Shown piece by piece: positions 24,853-33,553 of a stretch of 38,761 nucleotides of DNA. The stretch covers positions 1 to 38,761 of the forward strand of contig SVEK01000028.1 of the NCBI GenBank assembly GCA_015057405.1, in the 5' to 3' direction. A model generated the notes under the pieces. It saw nothing but the letters and a program-made list of their open reading frames with translations, made no database searches and was not told where the DNA came from. Positions within the stretch are counted from its first letter, which is position 1. Each line of letters begins with the position of its first letter. The position numbers were made by a program, and so were the translations under genes. This DNA comes from Lachnospiraceae bacterium (lineage in GTDB: Bacteria; Bacillota; Clostridia; Lachnospirales; Lachnospiraceae).

Positions 24853-27222
24853 TTATTTGAATTCGACAATAGTAACGCCATGATCACCTTCGCCATATTC
24901 ACCGATTCGATAAGATTTAACATAGCTTACATTTTTAAGATGCGCATGAATGGCATTTCTTAGTGCGCCGGTTCCCCGTCCGTGTATTATGGTTACCTGT
25001 GAAAGATGAGACAGGTAGGCATCATCAAGATATTTGTCAAGTAATGAGATGGCATCTATCACTTTTTGACCGATTAAGTTAAGCTCGGGACTTATGTGAG
25101 ACGCTTTTGACAGTTTATAGCCGGAAGTCGTAACCTTGCTTTCTTCTTTGGAAGAGTTCCCGGAGCTGTTTGAGTTAAGGGTAATGTCGCTTATGTGTAC
25201 GGAGGAGCTTAATATACCCATCTGTACATTTAACATACCTTTAGCATCGGGAAGTGAAGTAATTGTGCCGTCAAGTCCAAGTGATATAACGTGAATTTCA
25301 TCTCCGATTTTAAGTTTTTGTGCATTAACTTTCTTGTGTTTGTTGCTTTTTGATTTTTTCTCTGCAAGGGCAGAATCTTTGTCGGCAAGTTTTTTGCCAA
25401 GACCGCTTCTGGTCTTTTCAAGCTCACTGGTGCTTCCGAGAGTACGCATTTGTTTATTTAATTGTCGGATTGCTTCATCAGCTTCATCTTTTGCGGCCTG
25501 AAGGATATCACGGGCCTCTTCGTTGGCACGACGGATGATTTTTTCTTTTGCCCGGTCAATCCTGTCATTTTTTTCTTTGAGTTTTTTCCTAAGGTCTGTA
25601 ACCTCTTTTTTTGCCCGGTCAATCTCCGCCTGCTGTTTCTCAATGGCGATTCTGCTTGCCTCTATGTCTCCCAAAACATCTTCAAAACGTCTGTTGTCAC
25701 TGTCAATTCTTGAGTCCGCATCATTTATTATGTGGTCAGGAAGTCCCAATTTTTTGGAAATGGCAAATGCGTTACTTTTTCCCGGGATTCCAATAAGCAG
25801 GTGATAGGTAGGACGCAGAGAATTAACATCGAATTCACAACTGGCATTTTCTACATTGTCTGTGGACAATGCGTATAATTTAAGTTCGCTGTAATGCGTT
25901 GTCGCAAGGGCAGTGACGTTATTTTTTAACAAATATGAAAGAATGGAAATTGCCAGTGCGGCTCCTTCTTCCGGGTCTGTTCCGGCACCAAGTTCATCAA
26001 AGAGAACAAGGGAGTTTTTATCAGCCAGTTTTAATATCTCAACAATATTGGTCATATGAGCAGAAAATGTACTTAAGCTTTGCTCAATGCTCTGTTCGTC
26101 ACCGATATCTGCCAACACTTCATTAAACACGGAAAGTTCCGAATTATCAAGCGCCGGTATAAGAAGTCCTGCCTGTCCAAGAAGTGTAAATAATCCCACG
26201 GTTTTAAGGGTGACAGTTTTACCGCCGGTATTAGGTCCGGTAATAATGAGATGTCTGAAACTGTCACCGATGTACACGTCGATAGGAACTACTTTTTTCC
26301 CTTCGATAAGGGGATGTCTTGCCTGTTTCAGATTAATATATCCGTTGGTGTTAAATCGGGGCATCGTTGCTTTCATGGATTTGGCAAGTTTGGCCTTTGC
26401 AAATATATAATCAAGGTTAATCAGTATGGAGAGATTGTTAAGAATTGCATCACTGTCAAAAGATACTAAGTTACTTAGGTGTGCAAGTACTTTTTCAATC
26501 TCTTCATGTTCTTTGATTTCAAGTTCTTTAAGTTCATTATTGAGTTTAACTACAGCCATTGGCTCAATAAAAAGTGTAGAACCGGTGGAAGACTGGTCGT
26601 GGACCATTCCCGGAAATGAAGACTTGCTTTCGGCTTTGACAGGAAGGCAGTAGCGACCATTACGCATTGTAATCAAGGCGTCCTGAAGCATGGATCTTGA
26701 AGAATTAAGAATTGAGGACAGTTGTTCATGAATTTTGTCGTTCGTATTCTTGATAGTTCTTCTAATCTGCTTAAGACCGGGACTTGCATCGTCACTGATT
26801 TCGTCCTCGGAGATGATACATCTGTCAATATCCCTTTTAATTCCGGGAATTGAGTACAACTCATTAAAAATATCCGTAAGAGAGTCTTCGGTTTCAAACT
26901 TATTGTTATAGGAAATAGCACTGTCCGTACAGCCAAGAACCTGACTGACCTGCATAAGTTCTTTTATCGAAAGAACGCTTCCGACTTTAAGTCTCAGAAA
27001 AGCAGGGCGTATATCCATAGCACCTCTAAATGAAGGTGCACCCTGTCTGTAAACTCGTCCAAGTGCATCTGAAGTTTCCAAAAGGGCCTTGTTAATCTCG
27101 GCAATATCTGTTAATGGCAATGTGGTCTCACAGGCTTCTTTTCCCATGGGAGAGTCGGCAAGTGCGGTCAATTGCTCAATTATTTTATAAAATTCAAGTG
27201 TTTTTAGTGCTTTTTTGTTCAT
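24853..27222 (-). CDS. mutS2: MutS2 endonuclease/ribosome-rescue ATPase
   Basis: MutS2 is a MutS-family ATPase that suppresses recombination and, in Bacillus, splits collided ribosomes. The 789-aa protein has the core/clamp region, the P-loop GPNTGGKT (about 330-337), Walker B SLVLFDELGAGTDPEEG, and the signature ATTHYSELK. A long coiled coil spans about 500-620 (many Lys and Glu). A KOW-like segment and the C-terminal Smr nuclease domain with IIHGRGTGALRNAI follow. MutS2 lacks the mismatch-recognition domain. Start is ATG 27222 (AGAGGT upstream); an in-frame TTG at 27276 is rejected. Co-directional with the two-component genes. Confidence 0.93.
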   Translation of the reverse strand: MNKKALKTLEFYKIIEQLTALADSPMGKEACETTLPLTDIAEINKALLETSDALGRVYRQGAPSFRGAMDIRPAFLRLKVGSVLSIKELMQVSQVLGCTDSAISYNNKFETEDSLTDIFNELYSIPGIKRDIDRCIISEDEISDDASPGLKQIRRTIKNTNDKIHEQLSSILNSSRSMLQDALITMRNGRYCLPVKAESKSSFPGMVHDQSSTGSTLFIEPMAVVKLNNELKELEIKEHEEIEKVLAHLSNLVSFDSDAILNNLSILINLDYIFAKAKLAKSMKATMPRFNTNGYINLKQARHPLIEGKKVVPIDVYIGDSFRHLIITGPNTGGKTVTLKTVGLFTLLGQAGLLIPALDNSELSVFNEVLADIGDEQSIEQSLSTFSAHMTNIVEILKLADKNSLVLFDELGAGTDPEEGAALAISILSYLLKNNVTALATTHYSELKLYALSTDNVENASCEFDVNSLRPTYHLLIGIPGKSNAFAISKKLGLPDHIINDADSRIDSDNRRFEDVLGDIEASRIAIEKQQAEIDRAKKEVTDLRKKLKEKNDRIDRAKEKIIRRANEEARDILQAAKDEADEAIRQLNKQMRTLGSTSELEKTRSGLGKKLADKDSALAEKKSKSNKHKKVNAQKLKIGDEIHVISLGLDGTITSLPDAKGMLNVQMGILSSSVHISDITLNSNSSGNSSKEESKVTTSGYKLSKASHISPELNLIGQKVIDAISLLDKYLDDAYLSHLSQVTIIHGRGTGALRNAIHAHLKNVSYVKSYRIGEYGEGDHGVTIVEFK

Positions 27223-27423
27223 ATTTTGTAATACCTCTTTGAAATAATCTGCATCATAGTAGAATTTATCTGACAAGGGATAATCTATGCTTAATAAATA
27301 ATTATATTATATATTTCAAGGTGTTGCAATGTCAGAATAGTGTAAAATTATTTACAATTTCATATTACATTCACGAAATCTTAACAAGTAGGGGATATTA
27401 TAAAATGGGAGGGAGGAATACCT

Positions 27424-28716
27424 ATGGCAGATAAAGAATATAAGTTTATAGAAGAACAAATACGCGACCAACGCAGTAAGCAGATAAAAAAGTATGCAAA
27501 AAAAGCGGGGATAACAGCTATATTTGGCATTTTTTTTGGGATTGTGGCAGCAGTAACCATGTGTATTACAACAAAAATTGTTAGTACTCCTCAGAAAGAT
27601 GAAAAAAAAGGTTTGTCTCTTATAGTTGCAACTGAGAAGCCTGAATTGAAGGGACAACAGGAAAACAACGGTGATAATGGCACCGGCAATGCTGAAGATA
27701 GCAACGATAACCTGAATAAACCAAAGAATCCGGATGATGACATCCTGGATTCGGTAGAAGAATTTAACCAAATGAACAATGCCCTTATTAAATATTGTAA
27801 GTCTTATGAATCCACTATTGTAAAGATAGAGGGAACCAATCAGGGAGTGGATTATTTTAATAATGAGATAGAGAGTCAGATGTCATTTTACGGATTGATA
27901 TTACAGAAAGAAAATAATAAGCTATATGTACTTACAAGATATGATGACATTGATGAAACAGAAAAATACCACATATACATAAAGGACGGAATTCATATAG
28001 AGGCACTTCCGGTAGCGCTTGATGAATTGACAGGTCTTGCGGTAATGACAGCTGATCTTACGGGACTTGACAAGAAAATTCTTGATGGTCTGGAGATTGC
28101 CAAGTTTGGTAATTCCAATATGATTGATGTGGGTGATTTGGTTGTCGCAATAGGAAAACCTATGGGATATATTAATTCAATAGGATACGGCATAGTGTCC
28201 AACGAACCTGAGAATATATATATTACCGACAGAAAGATACGTTTATTCAGTACTGATATGAGTAACGTAGAAAATGGGTATGGTGTGGTAATGAACACTA
28301 AGGGAGAAGTTATAGGTTTTATTACTCACAAGTATAGCAGCAATACTTCTCTCAGTCATTTTATGGGAATTTCTGAGCTCAAAGTAATTATTGAGCAACT
28401 TATGAACAGTGTAAACCGTGGCGGAATGGGAATTATTCCAAAAGACATTGACAGCAACTATTTCCCGGGTAAGGAGATAGAAAATGGCGTGTACGTGTCT
28501 GATTTGTATGCTGATTCGGCGGCTATGGATGCAGAGATAGTTATTGGAGACATAATAACATCAATTGACGGAGTTCCTGTAAAAAGTGTAGTTGACTACA
28601 TGAACATTTTGGCGGAGTATAGTGCAGACAGTGAGATTGAAGTTGGAGTATTCAGGGATTATGCAAGTAAAAACCGCGTAGGCACCGTAAAAGTAAAGTT
28701 ATCGACAGTAAAATAA
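27424..28716 (+). CDS. HtrA-like PDZ protein lacking the serine-protease catalytic triad
   Basis: A 430-aa protein with the HtrA/DegP layout: cytosolic basic N-terminus, one membrane span (about 28-50), an acidic linker, a chymotrypsin-like domain (about 125-330) and a PDZ domain (about 330-425, with GVYVSDLYADSAAMDAEIVIGDIITSIDGVPV). The fold landmarks remain, for example KFGNSNMIDVGDLVVAIGKPMG and GIVSNE. The triad does not: the His site reads VLTRYDDI instead of TNYHV, the Asp site reads LTGLAV (Gly204) instead of TDLAV, and the Ser site reads ENGYGVV (Tyr286) instead of GNSGGP. It is thus probably a pseudoprotease scaffold or peptide sensor. Divergent from mutS2. Confidence 0.85.
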   Translation: MADKEYKFIEEQIRDQRSKQIKKYAKKAGITAIFGIFFGIVAAVTMCITTKIVSTPQKDEKKGLSLIVATEKPELKGQQENNGDNGTGNAEDSNDNLNKPKNPDDDILDSVEEFNQMNNALIKYCKSYESTIVKIEGTNQGVDYFNNEIESQMSFYGLILQKENNKLYVLTRYDDIDETEKYHIYIKDGIHIEALPVALDELTGLAVMTADLTGLDKKILDGLEIAKFGNSNMIDVGDLVVAIGKPMGYINSIGYGIVSNEPENIYITDRKIRLFSTDMSNVENGYGVVMNTKGEVIGFITHKYSSNTSLSHFMGISELKVIIEQLMNSVNRGGMGIIPKDIDSNYFPGKEIENGVYVSDLYADSAAMDAEIVIGDIITSIDGVPVKSVVDYMNILAEYSADSEIEVGVFRDYASKNRVGTVKVKLSTVK

Positions 28717-28758
28717 GTTCGTGATATAATGAGTTGATTATAATCAGGAGGATTAGTA

Positions 28759-29709
28759 ATGAGATATATTAATGAGTACCATGAAGGGGATACGTGCAGA
28801 GGGATATATCTGTGCAGATCAAAACAGGCTTTGACGGCAAGAACCGGTAAAACCTACTATTCCCTTACACTTCAGGATAAAACGGGAACCATCGATGCCA
28901 AGATATTTGATATCAATAGTGGCATTGATGAATTTGACGCAATGGATTATATAGAGGTTATGGGTCAGGTATCAAGTTTTAATGGCAATCTGCAGTGGAA
29001 ACTTATGCGTGTCAGAAGATGCGACGAAGGAGAATACAACGTAGATGACTATATGATGACTTCAAAGTATGACAGGGATGAAATGTTTGCAAATCTTATG
29101 AAATATATGTCGTGCGTTAAGAATCCGTATCTTAAACAACTCATAGATATGTATTTTGTAAATGACGAGAATTTTATAAAACGATTCAAAAATCATTCAG
29201 CAGCAAAAAGTGTTCATCACAGCTTCATAGGAGGACTCCTTGAACATACATTAGGTGTTGTAAAAATGTGTAATTTCATTGGAGATAATTATCCTTTTAT
29301 TGATAAAGAATTGCTTATGACCGCAGCATTGTTCCATGATGTGGGTAAAATGAGTGAGCTTGCCGAGTTCCCTGCAAGTGACTATACAGATGAAGGTCAG
29401 ATGCTGGGTCATATATTCATAGGAGCAGAGCTTATAGGCAACTCCATCAGAAAAATAGAAGGGTTCCCTGTGCCACTTGCAACAGAGTTAAGACACTGTA
29501 TACTTGCACATCACGGTGAACTTGAATTTGGTTCTCCAAAGAAACCGGCAATCGCAGAAGCATTTGCGCTTAATATGGCAGACAATACAGATGCAAAGCT
29601 GGAGATATTTACAGAAATATTCGACAATGCAAAAGACAACATGGAGTGGCTTGGATTCAACCGGATGTTAGATTCCAACGTAAGACAGACATACGGAACA
29701 AGAAAGTAG
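28759..29709 (+). CDS. yhaM: 3'-5' exoribonuclease YhaM family (OB-fold + HD)
   Basis: YhaM removes short 3' tails from mRNA and can degrade single-stranded DNA. The 316-aa protein has an N-terminal OB-fold (about 12-90; YSLTLQDKTGTIDAKIFD) and an HD domain (about 150-290) with HHSFIGGLLEHTLGVV, FHDVGKMSEL and later AHHGELEFGSP. These provide the metal-binding His and Asp residues. Length matches Bacillus subtilis YhaM (about 314). AGGAGG precedes ATG 28759. It follows the HtrA-like gene by 42 bp and may be co-transcribed with it. Confidence 0.92.
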   Translation: MRYINEYHEGDTCRGIYLCRSKQALTARTGKTYYSLTLQDKTGTIDAKIFDINSGIDEFDAMDYIEVMGQVSSFNGNLQWKLMRVRRCDEGEYNVDDYMMTSKYDRDEMFANLMKYMSCVKNPYLKQLIDMYFVNDENFIKRFKNHSAAKSVHHSFIGGLLEHTLGVVKMCNFIGDNYPFIDKELLMTAALFHDVGKMSELAEFPASDYTDEGQMLGHIFIGAELIGNSIRKIEGFPVPLATELRHCILAHHGELEFGSPKKPAIAEAFALNMADNTDAKLEIFTEIFDNAKDNMEWLGFNRMLDSNVRQTYGTRK

Positions 29710-29999
29710 AGCCGGTTAGCAGATGCCGGATTCTGCCATAAGGCAGATGTCTGTAAATGTTTGTATGAGGACGTCAATAGCCTGCAATTTTGTGGGCGGT
29801 AGTATATAGAGTATATAAAATGTATTTAATAATCATTTTATGTAATGCGTTGTTAAAATCCTTGCTTTGGCCGGGAGTAGTGTCAGGTACTTAAAACATA
29901 TATTACGTAGTTTAGGTGACTTGAAGTGCACTTACGGTGAATGAGTTAGGGCTCGAGATGTGAGTTAGCAGATTGGATTAAATGTAAGGAGACAGGAAA
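29710..29999 (+). other. Intergenic region before rlmD with hairpins
   Basis: Two small hairpins follow the exoribonuclease stop: CCGG...CCGG (about 29712-29729) and a perfect TCTGCC ATAA GGCAGA (29732-29747), neither followed by a T-run. A palindrome AAGTGCACTT lies near 29924-29933. No gene and no convincing promoter were seen. Confidence 0.4.
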
Positions 30000-31430
30000 G
30001 TGGCGGGACAAAAAAAAGAAAGAAAGGGCAGCGCGGGCTGTCCTTTTTCAAAAAACGATGTTATTGATTTGAAAATAGATGATATAGGTAATGAAGGCGA
30101 GGGCATCGGTCATTATGACGGCTATGCTGTTTTTGTAAATAATGCGTTGCCGGGGGATAAGATACGGGCCTTAATTATGAAAGTAAAGAAAAACTACGCA
30201 TTTGCAAAATTGCTTGAAATTGTCAACCCTTCAAATCTTAGAGTTGAACCTAAATGTAGTATATCTGCCCGCTGTGGCGGTTGCAATCTGCAGCATATGT
30301 CCTATGAAGGTCAGCTTGAATATAAAGAAAATAAAGTAAAGAATTGTCTTGTTCGCATTGGCGGATATGATGAGGCATATGTTAACAGCATTCATGAGCC
30401 TATTATAGGAATGACCAATCCATTTAATTATCGAAATAAAGCGCAGTTTCCTGTTCAACAAACACCGGATGGACAAATTGCAATGGGGTTCTACGCCGGC
30501 AGAACACACAGAATAATCCCAACAGACAACTGTAATATCCAAATGGATGAATCTAATCATATTGCGAAGCTTGTTCGTATGTGGATGACGGAACATAATA
30601 TTTCTGCGTACGACGAAACCAGCCATACCGGCCTTATTCGCCACGTACTGACCCGAATCGGGAAGAGTACCGGACAGATTATGGTATGTCTTGTTGTTAC
30701 GTCAAAAAAGGTACCACATACAGACAGCCTTGTTGATATTCTCCTTAAAGAAACCGGAATGACATGTATTTGTCTTAACATAAACAGTGAGAAAACGAAT
30801 CGTATCCTTGGCGACAAAATAATACCGCTGTACGGACAACCGTACATAGAAGACAACATCGGGGACCTCTGCTACCGTATCTCCCCGCTATCATTTTATC
30901 AGGTAAATCCGGAGCAAACGGTGAAACTCTATAACACTGCCCTTGAGTACGCAAACCTTACCGGCAATGAAGTTGTCTGGGATCTTTACTGCGGAATCGG
31001 AACTATAAGTTTATTTCTCGCAAAAAAAGCAAAGCAGGTGCTGGGCGTAGAGATAGTCCCGGAAGCCATTAATGATGCTAAAGTCAATGCACAACTTAAC
31101 GGAATAACAAATGCAACATTTCTTACCGGGGCAGCAGAAACCGTTGCAGCACAGGTGGCAGCAGACGAGTTATACAAGGATATCGCAAACCCCGACGTAA
31201 TTGTTGTGGATCCGCCTCGAAAAGGCTGTGACAGCAAGTTACTTGAGACGATTGTAAATGTGAAACCGGACAAGGTTGTGTACGTAAGCTGTGACCCAGC
31301 AACTCTTGCAAGGGATGTTAAGGTGTTGAGAGAGAATGGGTATGAGATGAAAAAGTGGAGAGCTTGTGATATGTTTGGAATGACGGGGCATGTGGAGACT
31401 TGTGTGTTGCTATGTTGCACCAATTCCTAG
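30000..31430 (+). CDS. rlmD: 23S rRNA (uracil-5-)-methyltransferase RlmD/RlmCD, C-terminus replaced by an integrated element
   Basis: RlmD-type enzymes methylate uridines of 23S rRNA using SAM. The 476-aa protein (GTG start with AAGGAG upstream) has a TRAM domain (about 15-75), [4Fe-4S] cysteines in CSISARCGGCNLQH, the SAM motif WDLYCGIGTISLFLA, VVDPPRKGC and the catalytic Cys in YVSCDPATLARDV. After HVET (ending at residue 467) the reading frame crosses attL (31388-31399) into element DNA and ends CVLLCCTNS. The native end, VVLLSQQKPDDVIEVE..., is stranded at 37636-37726. The element thus supplies a replacement tail and the enzyme is probably still active. Confidence 0.93.
   Translation: MAGQKKERKGSAGCPFSKNDVIDLKIDDIGNEGEGIGHYDGYAVFVNNALPGDKIRALIMKVKKNYAFAKLLEIVNPSNLRVEPKCSISARCGGCNLQHMSYEGQLEYKENKVKNCLVRIGGYDEAYVNSIHEPIIGMTNPFNYRNKAQFPVQQTPDGQIAMGFYAGRTHRIIPTDNCNIQMDESNHIAKLVRMWMTEHNISAYDETSHTGLIRHVLTRIGKSTGQIMVCLVVTSKKVPHTDSLVDILLKETGMTCICLNINSEKTNRILGDKIIPLYGQPYIEDNIGDLCYRISPLSFYQVNPEQTVKLYNTALEYANLTGNEVVWDLYCGIGTISLFLAKKAKQVLGVEIVPEAINDAKVNAQLNGITNATFLTGAAETVAAQVAADELYKDIANPDVIVVDPPRKGCDSKLLETIVNVKPDKVVYVSCDPATLARDVKVLRENGYEMKKWRACDMFGMTGHVETCVLLCCTNS
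31388..31399 (+). repeat. attL of the integrated element (12-bp direct repeat)
   Basis: GCATGTGGAGAC lies inside the codons for GHVET near the end of rlmD and is repeated exactly at 37624-37635. It marks the left junction. The 3' end of rum/rlmD is a known integration hot spot for serine-recombinase elements in Firmicutes. Confidence 0.85.
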
Positions 31431-32639
31431 AAATCTTTAATTTTACGCAGTTTTTCGAAAAAGAGGGATGAATTCAACCGCATGATTGCTGATTGCAGGG
31501 CGGGGAAAATAGACATGATTATTACCAAGTCCATTTCCCGATTTGCAAGAAATACGCTGGATTGCTTGAACTATGTGCGAGAGTTGAAAGATTTGGGGAT
31601 AGGGATTATTTTTGAAAAGGAAAATATCAATACCCTCGATGCAAAGGGAGAAGTGCTGCTTACCATTCTTTCCTCACTGGCACAGGATGAGAGCCGGTCC
31701 ATTTCAGAGAACTGCACATGGGGAATCCGCAGAAGGTTTGAAACAGGAAAACACAAAATGAGTACAAAGCGTTTTCTTGGCTACGATACGGATGAAACGG
31801 GGAAGCTGGTAATCAACAGGACGCAGGAACCGATTGTGGTTCGGCTGTATCAGGAATTCCTGGACGGAAAAACAACCGATTACATCAAGCGGATTTTTGA
31901 ACGAGAAGGCGTGAAAAATTGGGATGGCGGTACAAAGTGGCAGTCCACAATCTTAATGAGTATGTCGGAAAATGAAAAATACAAGGGTGATGCCTTGCTG
32001 CAGAAAAGTTATACGGTGGATTTCCTCACCAAGAAACGTACACAGAACAAAGGGGAAATCCAGATGTTTTATGTGGAGGATGACCATGATGCCATCATTT
32101 CAAAGCGGATATGGGAATGTGTACAGCTTGAAATAAAACGCAGGAAAAAGTATCTGGAGGAGCATGGGACAAACTCCTATTCCTACCGGCCGGAAAGCGA
32201 TCCATTTGCATCCAAGATAATTTGTGGAGACTGCAATAAGGTATTTGCACGGAAAGGCTGGCGGAGTAGCACGGGCGTTGACCGTAAGGTATGGCAATGC
32301 AGTGAACGCTACAAGGTCAAAGGAGTCATGGGATGTGCCAACCGCCATGTAGAGGAAGAAACGCTGATAAAGGCTTATCTGATGGCTTGGAACGCACTGG
32401 TGGAGAACCGAGAGGATTTCATGGAGCAGTGGGCAGAACAGCTGCAGAGCGAGAACCTATTGGAAGGTTATCGGGCAGAGAAGTTCATAGAATACACGGA
32501 TGGAGCAGAACCTTTGACGGAGATGGATACGGACTTCATGTTGAAAACACTGGACCACATCAAGGTTTTTGAGGATGGAACATTGTTGGTGGTGTTCCTG
32601 GATGGAACGGAGATTGAATGTAAAAATGAAGAGGAGTAA
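31431..32639 (+). pseudogene. Large serine recombinase, N-terminus deleted
   Basis: From about 31455 the frame reads KKRDEFNRMIADCRAGKIDMIITKSISRFARN, the middle of a resolvase catalytic domain. The preceding about 75 residues, including the YxRVS motif with the nucleophilic serine, are absent and no remnant lies between attL and this point. The rest is intact: LSSLAQDESRSISENCTWGIRRRFETGK helix, the Recombinase domain, and a zinc ribbon (CGDC at about residue 248 of the 385-aa frame, later C...C in WQCSERYKVKGVMGCANRH). The first ATG is 31482. The frame follows directly on the rlmD stop codon, in the same phase. It cannot catalyse DNA cleavage. Its codon use is more GC-rich than that of the cassette downstream. 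Confidence 0.85.
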
Positions 32640-32642
32640 GAG

Positions 32643-32683
32643 AAAGAATGTCAACGGGATTTTTTGGTTGGCATTCTTTTTGT
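32643..32683 (+). terminator. Terminator after the recombinase remnant
   Basis: Arms AAAGAATGTCAAC (32643-32655) and GTTGGCATTCTTT (32667-32679), one G-T pair, followed by a T-run. A strong intrinsic terminator that insulates the cassette from upstream read-through. Confidence 0.85.
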
Positions 32684-32710
32684 CGTACAAGTATACATTG
32701 ATGTCAATGA

Positions 32711-32766
32711 AATGTAATGCCATGTTACATTTTGTAATTGCCAATTACGTTGAATTGTAGTATTAT
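32711..32766 (+). promoter_or_regulatory. Cassette promoter with two palindromic operator candidates
   Basis: TTGCCA (32738-32743), 17 bases, TATTAT (32761-32766) forms a good promoter 25 bp before the XRE gene. The inverted repeat GTAATT GCC AATTAC (32734-32748) covers the -35 box, and a second, AATGTAA-N7-TTACATT (32711-32731), lies just upstream. Both share the half-site core GTAA/TTAC. This is the arrangement expected for autorepression by the XRE protein. Confidence 0.75.
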
Positions 32767-32790
32767 AAAAATAAGTGAAAGGATATTCTA

Positions 32791-33084
32791 ATGGATAAAT
32801 GTAGAAAAAGGGAAGAGTATATAAATAGAATGGTCGAGAATTTGCGGTTGTTAAGAACAGCGACATCGTTAACGCAAGAACAGTTAGCTGAAAAAGTAGG
32901 AGTTAGTAGGCAAACAATTATTGCTATTGAAAAGAAAAAGAGATGTTTGTCTTGGACTTTATATTTAGCATTGATTGCTATTTTTATAGCGAATGAAAAA
33001 TCAAACGAGTTAATTAGAAATTTGCAAATACTTGATATTTTCGAATTGCAATGTGAATCTGGAGGTAACGAGATTGAATATTAG
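32791..33084 (+). CDS. XRE-family helix-turn-helix regulator of the cassette
   Basis: The 97-aa protein has a Cro/CI-type helix-turn-helix at about residues 15-55 (LRLLRTATSLTQEQLAEKVGVSRQTIIAIEKKK), followed by the hydrophobic helix SWTLYLALIAIFIANEK common in clostridial members. It is the first gene after the island promoter and probably binds the paired palindromes at 32711-32748 to control itself and the five genes after it. AAAGGATATTCTAATG supplies the start context. Its last 11 bases overlap the next gene's TTG start. A role as a repressor relieved by stress or phage is an inference. Confidence 0.9.
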   Translation: MDKCRKREEYINRMVENLRLLRTATSLTQEQLAEKVGVSRQTIIAIEKKKRCLSWTLYLALIAIFIANEKSNELIRNLQILDIFELQCESGGNEIEY

Positions 33085-33532
33085 ATTTAGACACTTGAGT
33101 ATCAGTGATGAGAAAAATTATATATCAGGAATTGCGTTATGTTACAATACAATGAAAGAAGCTAATGTATTATTTGATGTTTTAGTGGAAGGTTTCGAGG
33201 CAAATCTTTCTAAAAAGATTTCTATCAGGTTTTATAAAAATAAATTTAACATGTATAATATGAGTATGTTAATTAGGGGAAGCAAAAATTTGTATAAAAT
33301 TGAACTTGAAGGAATTGAGAATATATATGTTGAAGAATTAGAAAAGGCAATAAAAGAAAATGGATATATTTTTATAGTTACAGCTCAGTCTAATATTGTT
33401 TCAGAGTTTAAATTGAACAAACAAAAGTATTGTTGTGTTAGTGAATTTTATATAGACAACAAGAAGGTGGAAGGGAATAAAAGAAAGAATAATTTTGCAA
33501 AAGATCTTGTAGAGCAATTCGTAAATAATTAA
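33074..33532 (+). CDS. Unrecognised 152-aa cassette protein
   Basis: No family recognised. TTG at 33074 is the likely start, with GGAGG at 33061-33065 (spacing 8), overlapping the XRE gene by 11 bases, a coupled arrangement. The protein alternates beta-like strands and short helices (NIRFRHLSISDEKNYISGIA; VLFDVLVEGFEANLSKKISIRFYK; NGYIFIVTAQSNIVSEF), has no membrane segment or signal, two adjacent cysteines (KYCCVSEF) and a basic C-terminus. The coupling to XRE suggests a partner of the regulator or a first enzyme of the pathway; nothing more can be said from sequence. The cassette's AT-rich codon use supports it being native to the island. Confidence 0.7.
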   Translation: MNIRFRHLSISDEKNYISGIALCYNTMKEANVLFDVLVEGFEANLSKKISIRFYKNKFNMYNMSMLIRGSKNLYKIELEGIENIYVEELEKAIKENGYIFIVTAQSNIVSEFKLNKQKYCCVSEFYIDNKKVEGNKRKNNFAKDLVEQFVNN

Positions 33533-33553
33533 ATTAAGAGGCGTGGTAAAGAG

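Noticed and set aside
30986-31423. 145-residue reverse-strand frame inside rlmD
   Set aside because: Shadow frame of a well-conserved gene, without ribosome site or domain.
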